Source of the DNA: Athripsodes cinereus
Taxonomy: Eukaryota > Arthropoda > Insecta > Trichoptera > Leptoceridae
NCBI GenBank assembly: GCA_947579605.1
Contig: OX388314.1
Location: forward strand, 27,166,000-27,229,999
Reading direction: 5' to 3'
DNA: 64,000 nucleotides
The notes beneath the pieces are model-generated. The model ran no database searches. It was not told the origin of the DNA and saw only the letters and a program-made list of their open reading frames with translations. Below are positions 33,688 to 43,884 of this stretch, in pieces (within the stretch, counting starts at the first letter, position 1; the number at the start of each line of letters is the position of its first letter). Position numbers and translations under genes: made by a program.

Positions 33688-34095
33688 GGTTTTGTAAAAT
33701 CTAATTTAGCGTCTCGAAATCTCATGCCAAAGTTTGAGACGAAAAAGGATTTTTGTTATGAAAAATGACGTTATTCATACCGACACAACTTTCTGAAACT
33801 GTGTATATTTTTAAAATAAATGATTCTATTAACTAAAATATACTTTTATCTTATCATATAAATGCATAACATATTATATTTAGTTAATATTTTGTTAATA
33901 GGGTGTACTTAACAAAGCGTCTGTAAAAACTTAAAAATTGAAATTTCAAGTCTATGGCGGGACCTCTTGCTGTTGAGCTAGAACTTCCAAATTAGTGGGT
34001 GTTATTAACAATAATATAAGGCAACTTTTGCCTGGTATTCCAATTCGATATTCGAAAAAAAAAAAATTTCCATACAAAAGTGTTCCACCCTAGTG

Positions 34096-34979
34096 TACAG
34101 ATAGGTATATAGGTTTTAGTTTTGATATTTTGTAAATGGCGTTAGCCGTGTATTTGGTTAATAAATAAAATAAATATAAAAAAACGTAAATAGGTATTTC
34201 TTGAGGCTATCAAAATGAAACTGATACATTTATAGCTAGGGTCGAAGTTTTTATGACTAGATCATGCCAGAAAAATCACTAGAGGTTGTGAGAAGCAATT
34301 TTCATACGTAAATAGGAAAATATTTGGTTTGGAGTGGTAAGAAGTCCTGGAAGCAGAAGCAATGGAGAAGGATCTCTGGAGAAGTTACCTAGACCAAATG
34401 ACTAAGGCAATCAAAGAAGATGAATATGTACCAACTAATATTTTATTTATTTATTTATTCATTCTTTACTGTGCATTGATTACAAACAATTACATTGAAG
34501 GTATACATACATTCAAATGAAATACAATCAATATACAGAGGGCGAGTTCATCGCAAAGGCACTATCTCTTCCAACTAACTCAAATAGTCTATTTGGATGA
34601 TACAGGATATTCTACGAAAAGTATGGATTAAACAGAACCATAATAATAATAATTGTTAATAGGTAAAAATTCTCGTGGATTTCATAGTACCAATTATTGT
34701 AACTTGATTTCTACTGTTTTGTGCAGTACGAAATAGTTTACAAGCACGCGATGATTTTATTAGAGAAGTTACTTAGGTAGGTAATATGTAAAAATAAATA
34801 ACCAAAACTACATATTTTAACTACTAGACTTTACACTCAGCATTGAAAAGGAGTAATTGACAAAAATCTTTCAATCTTTAAGATAAATAATGGTCCTCGT
34901 TGGATTACATTTTGACAAAACTAGAGCTAAAATCTCTCAACCTTTGCATAGTAGACTGTATAGAAATATTTACTTATTC
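34096..34979. other. gene-free stretch with LINE-type tail
   Basis: 34440-34580 is an inverted tail piece (TTATTTATTTATTCATTCTT then ACTGTGCATTGATTACAAAC and GAGGGCGAGTTCATCGC), repeated at 63840-63960 and, opposite, 26110-26250. Confidence 0.4.
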
Positions 34980-34984
34980 ATATA

Positions 34985-35085
34985 TATTATCACACCATAT
35001 CCCATAAGTCAGCAGATCAGCTGCATGTAATAAGCATGCGCCAACAAAATATTAAGAAATTCAGGATGCCTGATTACTCGTATTT
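34985..35085 (-). repeat. SINE family B fragment
   Basis: CACACCATATCCCATAAGTC, CAGCAGATCAGCTGCATGTA and AAGAAATTCAGGATGCC: the 3' end of the family only. Confidence 0.5.
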
Positions 35086-35356
35086 TAAAAACAAAACGTA
35101 GTAAGAAATGGAATTTACCGCTTTATTAGTAACAGACAAAAGTTTAGACTTTTGTCTGTTCTGAGGTTGTACTGTAGTACCTACCTACATATAAGTACAT
35201 AATTATGTTAATCTTAATTATTCACTAGTTAGTTTTTGTTATTCATTACTATGTGTAGCAAAAAGGAAATATAAATAAACTAAAAGAAAGCTCGTTTTGA
35301 AAGTAATAAGAATGGAGAACTAACTAACAAACACAAACTTTTTTAAAGGTGAGTAT

Positions 35357-35522
35357 AAATGACACATGATAATAGTTATTCTACTATTGATTTTATTAAT
35401 TTGCAAGCCGCCTTTCAAGAGCTTCCGCTCTCATTGTCAGGCAAAAGTAAAGATTGAAAGCCGGCTCGCAAAATTTATCAAGTCAATAAGGGAATTACAA
35501 TATAATTATTATCTTGTTTCAT
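35357..35522. mobile_element. short foldback element with hammerhead-like arm
   Basis: 166 bp, arms AAATGACACATGATAAT and complement. The minus strand of 35403-35440 reads CTGACAATGAGAGCGGAAGC, then TCTTGAAAGGCGGC. It is the empty-site reference for the nested insertion at 26548-27038. ACTTCTACCAAGAACCGTTG follows at 35600. Confidence 0.55.
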
Positions 35523-36979
35523 CTGCTCTGCTGGCACTTGTGGCATATATGCCGAGTTGGTATTGTAGTAGTAGTAGTGTTTTCTTTCGTAACTACTATG
35601 AACTTCTACCAAGAACCGTTGGTCGATAAATTACACTTTAAAAATGTTTGTGTTCCCTTCCTTCCAAACATTCTTACATAATTATCTTTATTTATACATA
35701 GCTCTAGGTACGTTTCCTTCATTCATATTCCTCTCATTATTGCAACACCTGTAACAATAATCACTCAAATGTTATCGAATATAGAAAATATGATTTAAGT
35801 GTAACGGCAGGAAGACATCTCTATACCACAAGACGTATCATGCCATATTCCACAAGTGCAGTTATCACAAAAATTAGGTTCGTTAAAGAAACAATGCTCA
35901 CAAAAACGTCACATCATGCAAATTTTGCAGAAAAACATTTACTTTTTACATTTCAAAATTAACTTATTTTTGTCAAATTTTTTCGTCAATTCTTAAATTT
36001 TCTGAATTCAGTCGTGTAAAAAAATATCCGACATCTTTATTAACTGTTTATTGACCTAATATAGTTTAATAATAATAGTACGGTTATTTAAATACGCCCT
36101 TTCAGCCCACATTCCAACCCCTTAAATAATATTAACTACATAAATTATGGTCTAATTTCAATAAAATTACTGAAATACCAGTCTTAAAAATAAGTACTAT
36201 TGTGAAATTTTACGCACAACTGTGTATACAATTGATTGAGTTGACGTTTGTTTCTGTAAAACTCCATATTTGGAAGAAAACATAATTATTGGTTCTAGTT
36301 TTGCTACACTTTTAATTATGAAGTCATTCTCTTCATAAGTCGAAACCTGGTCACGATATTATTAAACACAAAGTAAAACTCGAACCAATTGTGTTTATTT
36401 TACAATATTTTGATATACTGACTGTCGAATCCTACCTAGTTTTTTAAAAACTCTTATTTATCCGAAATTATTTCAAAATTATGTTATTCTCTTATAATAT
36501 CTAGAAATTTCGATGATGGCTTAAAATTAGATTAGAAAAAATTATGACAAAAATTTATGTAGTGTGTTTATAGTCGCGAACGTGGTAATGCAGAGGTTTC
36601 CTTGACAGTCTCATGTTCCGATCAAATAAAGACGTCGTATTATGTGAAAATTAATCAATAATCACTTTATTTGATTACAATATAAATTAAAGTATTAAGA
36701 ACATAATATAGCAGCGTAGTATAATTAAGTAGATGTTAAGTCTCCTCAGTTTATTTTTATTTCGTTCATTCGTGCTTATAATAGCATTTCCAGAAGAGAA
36801 GTAACCAGCGAAATAACTACTCCTTTATAAGAAATGTACAATAAGTAGTCCTCTCCGTGTCAATAGAAGTTAAGACATTCAGCAATGACGTTTGCTAGCC
36901 ATCCTGAATGTCAAAATTTTTGTTGGTACGGAGAAGACAGCTTGAATAATGTTTGTTACATGCAGCTGGTATGTTATGT
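35523..36979. other. gene-free stretch
   Basis: At 36320-36360 a half hairpin (CTTCATAAGTCGAAACCTGG) of the 19131/23471 family. Around 36840-36960 both orientations of the family B word AAGTTAAGACATTCAG meet, suggesting two SINE scraps head to head. No gene. Confidence 0.4.
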
Positions 36980-37514
36980 GGTGTTCTCACTTTGGCGAAT
37001 ATCGCCAGGGCACCAAAATATCGCCAGCCATTTGAACCGTGTGAACAAAATGACAGCTAGTCTGAAACGATAAAAATCAGTAGAAACGATATCGTCTCAA
37101 GTTGACCACCTTCCAACTTTACTCGGCCGATTGAACGATTTGCGCATGCGCAGATATGCGCTGTGTTCGTATCTATGGTAAAAGCTTTATAACCTATAAA
37201 TTTTATAATGTTTCCCGCTTCGTGACAGCTGTTATCTTTTTTGTTGGTTTGTGGCGTTTGTTTCCTTAATTAAAAGGCGCCTTATAACCTCTACTATAAC
37301 ATTTTCGACTAAAAATAAACACTTCGCGATCTCCATCTCGACGTCCGCCATTTTGAAAACAGTGTCAAAATCAAAGCGCATCTGACAGATCGTTTCTAAA
37401 TCGGTGGACTGTGTGAACAGGTGTGACGATCAATGGGCGTAAGGCGAATTTGGTTTTTTCGCCTGACGTTATATTTTAAAATTCGCCTGGCGATATTCGC
37501 CAAATGTGAACACC
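36980..37514. mobile_element. MITE, GGTGTTCAC family, copy 2
   Basis: GGTGTTCTCACTTTGGCGAA starts it, and GGCGATATTCGCCAAATGTG leads to its end. It shares four internal blocks with 7833-8283 but is about 85 bp longer, containing GACGTCCGCCATTTTGAAAA. Non-coding. Confidence 0.75.
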
Positions 37515-37598
37515 CCATTATGATGGTATAGTAGTAGTAGCAATAGCAGGCTAATAAATAAATAAATAAAAAAAAACACGTTGATTTCAACTAATTTG

Positions 37599-37972
37599 GT
37601 AACAATAATCTATGTATGACAGATATCCCTTATGTGGTAACAATAAACATTTCATTATGGTAACAATAATCTATGAAAGTATCACAGATATCCCTTATGT
37701 GGCAACAATAAACATTTCATTATGGTAACAATAATCTATGAAAGTATCACAGATATCCCTTATGTGGCAACAATAAACATTTCATTATGGTAACAATAAT
37801 CTATGAAAGTATCACAGATATCCCTTATGTGGCAACAATAAACATTTCATTATGGTAACAATAATCTATGAAAGTATCACAGATATCCCTTATGTGGCAA
37901 CAATAAACATTTCATTATGGTAACAATAATCTATGAAAGTATCACAGATATCCCTTATGTGGCAACAATAAA
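37599..37972 (+). repeat. minisatellite, 65-bp unit, about 5.8 copies
   Basis: The word GGTAACAATAATCTATG starts at 37599, 37659, 37724, 37789, 37854 and 37919, so the period is exactly 65 bp after a shorter first unit. Units 2-6 look identical; the first differs and lacks five bases (AAAGT...). High identity implies recent expansion or homogenisation. Confidence 0.9.
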
Positions 37973-38157
37973 TTTTAATAATATTCACTCACATTTCATT
38001 ATGTTAACTTTCATAATACCTACCTACACTTTTAAACATGTAGGTATCTTTTAAAACCAACCGACCAACTTGATTTAAGAACCATATTTACAAAATTTAA
38101 ATGTCAAATTCACATAACCATTTGGTTATAAATTAATACCTGTACTCGATTTGTACC

Positions 38158-38395
38158 ATCACGGTATCTCTCCTAAGTGAGGTAGTTAGAAGACTAGCAG
38201 CATCTACATAGTAGGCATGCAGGTTGTCCTTTCCGGGCCAATAAAAATTAAAACATTCAAGTTGATTGGTATACCTCGTAACCGAGTAAAAGATGCTAAA
38301 TGTCCTACATACTAAATGTTTTACAGGATATACAAAAACTTACAGAAAAGAGTGGTTGACCTATTCTTTCCCGAAGATTTCACGAAATATTATAT
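38158..38395 (-). mobile_element. SINE family B
   Basis: CATCACGGTATCTCTCCTAAG, GGCATGCAGGTTGTCCTTTC, AAAACATTCAAGTTGAT and TTTACAGGATATACAAAAAC follow in order. Moderately diverged. Confidence 0.55.
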
Positions 38396-38691
38396 TAAAC
38401 AATATTTATGTCATAAAGTCCAAAAAGATCGGCAGTAGTATTTGAATCACGAACTTCATTCAAATAATAAAAATGTAGTAGAAATTTATATATAGTATTG
38501 GTACACAAGTAGTAAAATTCCATAATTGAATAAATTATTTATCCAATTATGGAATTTGTTTCATAATTGAAAAATGAAAATGTCAACCCAAATATGATAA
38601 TGTTTCCTAAGAAGTCGAATGACGTTTTTTTCGCTTGTTTGATCTGTAGTAGAACAAAATGCTTTTTTTACAATTCAGTATTTTTTCAAAT
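38396..38691. other. short gene-free stretch
   Basis: Contains a small inverted pair around CCATAATTGAATAAATTATT/CCAATTATGGAA (38518-38552). Nothing else. Confidence 0.35.
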
Positions 38692-38750
38692 AAGCTTATT
38701 GTGAAAGGTGTATATGGTTGTATTTGAATTTATAACAAAAACCCAGATAG
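38692..38750 (+). repeat. SINE family A 3' fragment
   Basis: AAGCTTATTGTGAAAGGTG to AACAAAAACCCAGATAG. The DNA element at 38755 starts immediately after it. Confidence 0.6.
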
Positions 38751-38754
38751 GTAG

Positions 38755-39820
38755 GTACCGTCAACCATGGCAACTTTACCACATTTTTTTTGAAAAAATA
38801 AAATATCTCTGAAATAAATATCCATAAGAGTGAATTATGACTTTATATAAGTTTAAATAATAAAAGGTTGTAAATTTCTGCATACACGTATAAATAAAAG
38901 TCAAAAATTAACGAGTTATTGATAAAAATAAATCATAGGTAAAGATGGAAGGAAATGGGCAACTTTACCCACTCACAATATTTTCAATAAACGGGGATTA
39001 AGAGTGTAACGTAAGTTGAATTATCATGCCTACCACACTCTCTACACTTGTCTTTGATTTTTATAACTTAAATCATACATTTCCTGGCAACATTGTTAAT
39101 ATTATAATTTGTCTTATGATTGTAGGTAAAGATGCCTTAGCTTCTATGAACATTTTCATACTAATCCATGTTTTATTGTAGGGCTGCCACAAATTATTTT
39201 GAACACCTGTCCAATCACGGCAATATTTTTTTATATTTACCTACTCACACTTAATTTTAATTAAATTTCTAATTGAATTTAATATAATAAACACGCGTAG
39301 AGCACTTTTTCCCATCGAACTCGGTACAAAAATTATTAAGTAGATAAAAATGTATATATATGTATTCATGTTGGTAGCCCTAACATTAGGTAAAGTTGCC
39401 ACCACTTCAAGTGGTGGCAACTTTACCTAAAGTGACTTTTAATATAAAGTAAAATATTTCCAAAAACAGTGAAAATTAAAACATTCTGATTATCTTAATA
39501 TCTTCATAAGTATGTGCTGTTTAGAATATATAAATATGACTCACCTCAGTTCAGTAATTACACAATAATTATATCAAATTTGGTAAGACTTCCAGAAATG
39601 ACTGCATGCAAAACGTTCAGAAATATAGATATAACTTGACAGTTATTGCAGTGCTGCCAACGAAAACTTTTTTTAGTATTGCCAGTTAATTAACACACAT
39701 TCCTAAACTGAAACGACCATACAACTGCTGATACATTTTGTGAAGGAATAGTTTTCTTGAGACCTGATAGAGGTAGGTAAAGTTGCCACTGATAGGTAAA
39801 GTTGCCACGTTAGACGGTAC
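38755..39820. mobile_element. TIR element with repeated GGTAAAGTTGCCA sites
   Basis: Ends GGTACCGTCAACCATGGC (left) and the complement of GCCACGTTAGACGGTAC (right) are imperfect inverted repeats that run into GGCAACTTTACC. The 13-mer GGTAAAGTTGCCA or its complement occurs near both ends (38768, 39778, 39795), close to it at 38959, and twice in the palindrome at 39386. No transposase frame in 1.07 kb. The repeated word could be a transposase-binding site; this is inference. Confidence 0.65.
39386..39430. repeat. 45-bp perfect palindrome
   Basis: TTAGGTAAAGTTGCCACCAC plus TT, one central C, then the exact complement: 22+1+22. It contains the 13-mer twice in opposite orientation. Confidence 0.9.
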
Positions 39821-40689
39821 TTATTTAGAAAAAAATACGAATAAAAATTTGATAAAAAAAGTGTAAAACAATACACCAACTATTAGCACGCAAAAGGCAG
39901 GCTTGTTGTAATACAAAATCTTCCAGCCAACCCTAATAATATAGACATTATTTGAAAAAAAAAATGAGGGAGGAGAAGTAGCACTTTAATGATCATCGTT
40001 TTTTTTTACAAATCGGCACTTTTTTTATATCAATTACCAATAGTAAGATTATTATTCCATTTATATCAGACATCAGATTTTACACCCGTTAAAATTGTAG
40101 TTTAACCTAGTTTCTCAGTAAAATAACATGTCTTCTTTGTTAAAAGTCAATGATTGAGACATTTGATAAACCGTAATGAAAAACAAACAAGAGATAAAAT
40201 TAAAAACACACAGTCAAAACGTCAATCAAAATAAAATAAAAGAAAAACAAAAAGTGAATAATAAAACTCACCCCATCAGAAACAGGCGTAGCAAAAAAAC
40301 AGTGCTTCCCAAATAATTGTGAACTATATTTATTTAAATTGCCAAAAAAAATGTATTTTTATAAAGTTTTACGTTTTTACGTAATTTAATTTCATAAACT
40401 TTCAGAGTAAGCAAAGAGAAAACGTCCACTGAACACAGAAGCTAAATGTGGTATGAAAACGTTCTTGCCTGAAACCAAGAGCTTTCAGCTAGAGGTAAAA
40501 CATTTGCACAGGCGCACTGAGAGAAATGCAACTTTATCACGAATTTCCAATTCAAAACAAAAGTATAACAACTGAAATATTATATAAATTCTTTTGTTTC
40601 TGCGTAATTCGAAGGAATATTATTTAAAAGCTTTTGATAATAAACTTCAGGAAATGTACCTACGGATACACGACGAGTTTAATTTATAA
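39821..40689. other. gene-free stretch
   Basis: AT-rich; nothing recognised. Confidence 0.35.
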
Positions 40690-40890
40690 GTTTTCGATGA
40701 TTTGATGACAAAGAGATGAATTTAGGTACATGGCTGAAAGAAGAGACGTCAAAATACGTGGAGGAGCGAGAATCACGTAGATCAAATTTTCAAGAACATC
40801 CGCGTATAAAGAAAAATGAGTGTGAACTCATGAGGGCTAAATGAAATTGAAAGAAGCTAAAATAGTTTGTAAGGTCCGATTGAATACCTT
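40690..40890 (+). pseudogene. LINE family B remnant, heavily decayed
   Basis: GATGACAAAGAGATGAAT, GGAGGAGCGAGAATCACGTAG, ATCAAATTTTCAAGAACATC and GAAGCTAAAATAGTTTGTAA parallel 41180-41370. Confidence 0.45.
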
Positions 40891-40966
40891 TGATTGATTG
40901 AAAACCAAGGACGGAGGTCATTCAAATAACATCAACCGAGATCTGAATGAACTAAATGCCATAGAC

Positions 40967-41558
40967 CAGTGGTCGGCAAAGTGCGGCTCTTTTGCCCCGT
41001 AATTGTGGCTCTGAAGGCCTAGCCTAGAGTCAAATTTGTATAGAACAAACAATTAGAAAACGTGAAATTAGAAATTAGAGTGAAGAATGAGGATATCAGG
41101 AGAATGAGCGGATGTGAGAGGAGTGTTGTGGACAGAATGCGTGTAAACAAGTTGAGATGGTTTGGACATGTTGAGCGAATGCAAGATGATAGGATGACGA
41201 AGAGGATGTATTTATCTGAAAGAAGGGGTGTGAGGAAGCGCGGACGTCCAAGAACCACGTGGCTTGATCACGTGGACCAAATTCTTAAGGACGGACGCGT
41301 GCTGAGTAAGAGAAATCGGCGTGCATGTATGAGAAACTGGATGAATGTAGAGGAAGCGAAAGAAGTATGTAAGGATAGATCTATATGGCGTTCCGTTCTC
41401 TCTGCCTATCCCTCCTGGGACATGGCGTGAGGGTATAGTATAGTATAGTAATTAGAAAATAAGTTCTAAAATTAATAAACAGATTTGGCTCTCATTTTTT
41501 TTGATCGGTGTAATGTACATATTTTTGGTTCTTTGGCGAATAAGTTAGCCGATCACTG
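40967..41558. mobile_element. hAT-like element hosting a LINE insertion
   Basis: Ends CAGTGGTCGGCAA and TTAGCCGATCACTG are flanked by CCATAGAC (40959-40966) and CCATGGAC (41559-41566), an 8-bp duplication with one change. The interior is mostly the family B LINE end at about 41060-41450, so the DNA element was hit by a LINE. Confidence 0.7.
41062..41430 (+). pseudogene. LINE family B ORF2 C-terminus, best-preserved copy
   Basis: A 122-codon open frame: VNKLRWFGHVERMQDDRMTK, YLSERRGVRKRGRPRTTWLD, HVDQILKDGRVLSKRNRRAC, then MNVEEAKEVCKDRSIWRSVL, ending SAYPSWDMA. RWFGHVER and GRPRTxWxD are standard at the C-terminus of LINE polymerases of this kind. The 5' part is missing, with no promoter. 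The 3' tail is (GTATA)n at 41430-41452. About half the residues match family A (55351-55716). Confidence 0.75.
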
Positions 41559-41599
41559 CCATGGACCAATGCGGTAAACATATTTTTGAGTATTTATCT

Positions 41600-42060
41600 C
41601 TGCTATCTTAGTGCCAATGCAAGCAAGACGTGGACATGGCTGAAGAGGGATGAAAGCGGCATACATGCAGTAGATACGAGGTCGTTGAGAAGGATGGGTG
41701 ATAAAAACCTGAGAGATAGAGTGCGTAACAGTGAAGAATGTGGCATGAAAGTTAGCGTGATAACCAAGATGAATGTACATAAATAAGTTACGATGGTTTG
41801 GGCATGTGGAAAGAATGAATGAGGACCTAGTGATAAGAAATATATACATGGCTTAGTAAATGGGTACTCGGAGACGCGGATTCCTTGGCCGGCTTGAGGA
41901 TAAATGGCTAGACCGTGTAGATCAGATCCTAAAGAATGTATGCTGAGAACAATGAACAGGAGAAGAATTTCATAAATACGGTAGAAGCAAAAAGCGTGTG
42001 CAAAGACAGGAGGAAGTAGCATTCTATCCTTTCTGTCTACCTCGCGAGGGAAAAGAGGAA
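41600..42060 (+). pseudogene. LINE family A ORF2 C-terminal remnant
   Basis: Begins inside TWTWLKRDESGI and continues RSLRRMGDKNLRDRVRNSEE CGMK in frame to 41786, then breaks. The DNA match goes on to TTTCTGTCTACCTCGCGAGG. It preserves the uninterrupted sequence at the point where the copy at 55.7 kb has a palindromic insertion. Confidence 0.7.
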
Positions 42061-42098
42061 TAGCTCAAAAGGAAGGACCTGACACGGCAGAGAAGAAG

Positions 42099-42365
42099 AT
42101 GAAGCTAGAGAAACTCATCTCAAATGTTATATTAATTGTAAAGGCACTGTATACATTTGTGGATGATTCTGTTAAATATTACACACTTCATTTAAATTTC
42201 ATCGAATTGGGTGACCATATCGGCAAAATACTATTAGAGAATTATGCTGATAGTATAAGACTTATTGTGTATATTGGAATCTTATTACATACTTTGATTC
42301 AAGGTGTATTGACTGTTGTTAGCTGTATTCTTATTAAACAACACGAACATTCCTCATTAAAGTAA
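42099..42365 (+). CDS. hypothetical 88-residue membrane protein (doubtful)
   Basis: An open frame of 88 codons starting ATG AAG CTA with a purine-rich context. It has one long hydrophobic segment near the C-terminus (SIRLIVYIGILLHTLIQGVL followed by TVVSCILI) and a charged tail. No recognised family. It lies directly after a LINE remnant and no splice context is evident. Could be a chance frame in AT-rich DNA or an exon of an unrecognised gene. Confidence 0.2.
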   Translation: MKLEKLISNVILIVKALYTFVDDSVKYYTLHLNFIELGDHIGKILLENYADSIRLIVYIGILLHTLIQGVLTVVSCILIKQHEHSSLK

Positions 42366-43189
42366 ATTGGATTGGTGAGTTCGTTATTAAGACTAAAGGC
42401 CAATAAATAAATGAGCTCATACATAATCCTTCTACGTATTGAAAATACCAATAAGTAAAGCGTTATAGACAGAATAGGTAAATGTTATGTAGTTTGATAG
42501 AAATAAGGGTGTGTTGCTTAGTTGGCGAAGGTAGAGAGGAGAATTGACTAAATCGTTTTTTATGATAATTTCACTAAAATAAATATTTTCTTATTCGTAG
42601 TGAAATTGTATGAACAGAGTTACCTCTTGTTCACTCTATAATTTTACAGTTCCAGCTCTGATAGTAATATCTTCAATGATAATGTTGTGACAAAAATGGT
42701 CATCTAAGCATCTGGTCATCCCACAAAAGTGGGATCTGGAAAAAATGGTAACTCTGAAATCAGAAAGAAGGTTCCAGAGGTTTGGATAAAATGTGGATAC
42801 TTTGGAAACTAAAATTGGTATATCAAATTAAGAGTATAGATGACGATTTATTCATGATAAGTATAACCCATCATTAAATTAACTAATATAGAACCAATAC
42901 TTGAGGGTCTATCCAGAAAATTCTTCTAGGGAAGGAGATTGCTGAATTCACGAGCATCCAGTTTCAATTGGTTCTCACGTGTGTCGGATCTACGGGAAAA
43001 GGTAAGTTGCTTACTTCGGAGCTGTTTTATCCAGATTTTGACAGTATTTTTGAATTTCTGCAGTTGATGTAAAGAAGGGTGGCATGCTTTCCCTTGTCAA
43101 TACCTTTTATGTAATTGTTTTTTATCAATGTACAGTAAAGAATGAATAAATAAATAAATAAATAATATTTGAAAGCTGGTGCACACACA
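42366..43189. other. gene-free stretch
   Basis: AT-rich, ending in a LINE-type tail (TTTTTATCAATGTACAGTAA then AGAATGAATAAATAAATAAA at about 43120-43165). Confidence 0.35.
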
Positions 43190-43219
43190 CGATACCTTCG
43201 CATCACAATGCGAAGGTAT
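43190..43219. repeat. 13-bp-arm hairpin
   Basis: GATACCTTCGCAT, then CACA, then ATGCGAAGGTATC: a perfect small stem-loop just before a SINE. Confidence 0.7.
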
Positions 43220-43224
43220 CACTA

Positions 43225-43460
43225 TTACATGTGAGTTACAAGATCCTGGGTTTGATTCTCGTGTAGGGCAATACTTATGCCATTTTTTCAAATAATTGTT
43301 CTGGGTCTGGTATGTTCATGTAACAACATGTTGATGTGTTTAGTGCATTTAATGTATACATATTACATATATCGTTGGGTTAGTACCCATAATACAAAAT
43401 TCATATGTTGGCTTAGGACTAGCTCAATCTGTTTGAATTGTCCACAATATATTAAGTTGA
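43225..43460 (+). mobile_element. tRNA-derived SINE, family C
   Basis: GAGTTACAAGATCCTGGGTTTGATTCTCG gives a B-box-like GGTTTGATTC. The body has ATTGTTCTGGGTCTGG and GGGTTAGTACCCATAATACA, and ends at GGACTAGCTCAATCTGTTTG. Compare 16030-16250. Confidence 0.6.
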
Positions 43461-43884
43461 TTTTGAACCTAAAAATGTTACAACAATGTTGGTATTTTTC
43501 AAATAATATTTGACAATAATTTTTGTTCAAATTGAATGTAAAGTTTTACGGCTTTTGCTCCTCCGATTTCTCGTACATTTTCCGGATTGCGTATGCATCC
43601 TGTTAAGCATTAAATCAATCTAAAAGCCTTCAAACACGGGGATTATATAATATTATAACGTGTGCTTTACTTATTAATTTGACCTCGCCCCGAAATTGTG
43701 AAATTGCTTGTTTTATATAATATGCCACTATTGGGCAATTTATGTAGGTTACTAAACCTAAATATCATTAAGGAATAACAAGAAGACCTAACAAATACCT
43801 TATAATATCGTGGGCTCAACTAGAACTAGATGTCTCGAATTTTGGTGGTTTTGAGTTATGTGTTCCTGGGCCCCTAGTCAAAAC

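Larger units (their letters stand above)
31408..34095 (+). mobile_element. decayed cut-and-paste DNA transposon
   Basis: Ends CAGTAGGGTGGAAC (31408) and GTTCCACCCTAGTG (to 34095) are inverted repeats. Both have TA immediately outside, consistent with a 2-bp duplication. The interior holds at least three blocks of one protein, in order and all plus strand, with stops and frameshifts between. The CACTA-like 3' end and 2-bp duplication are compatible with a CACTA-type element, but the protein blocks do not show that superfamily's hallmarks to me. Superfamily open. Confidence 0.7.

Noticed and set aside
37599..37972. CRISPR-like direct repeats
   Set aside because: The units are contiguous 65-bp tandem copies without unique spacers, in a eukaryotic genome; a minisatellite.
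41603..42022. 139-codon minus-strand frame
   Set aside because: Complement of a LINE family A remnant with a readable plus-strand polymerase tail.
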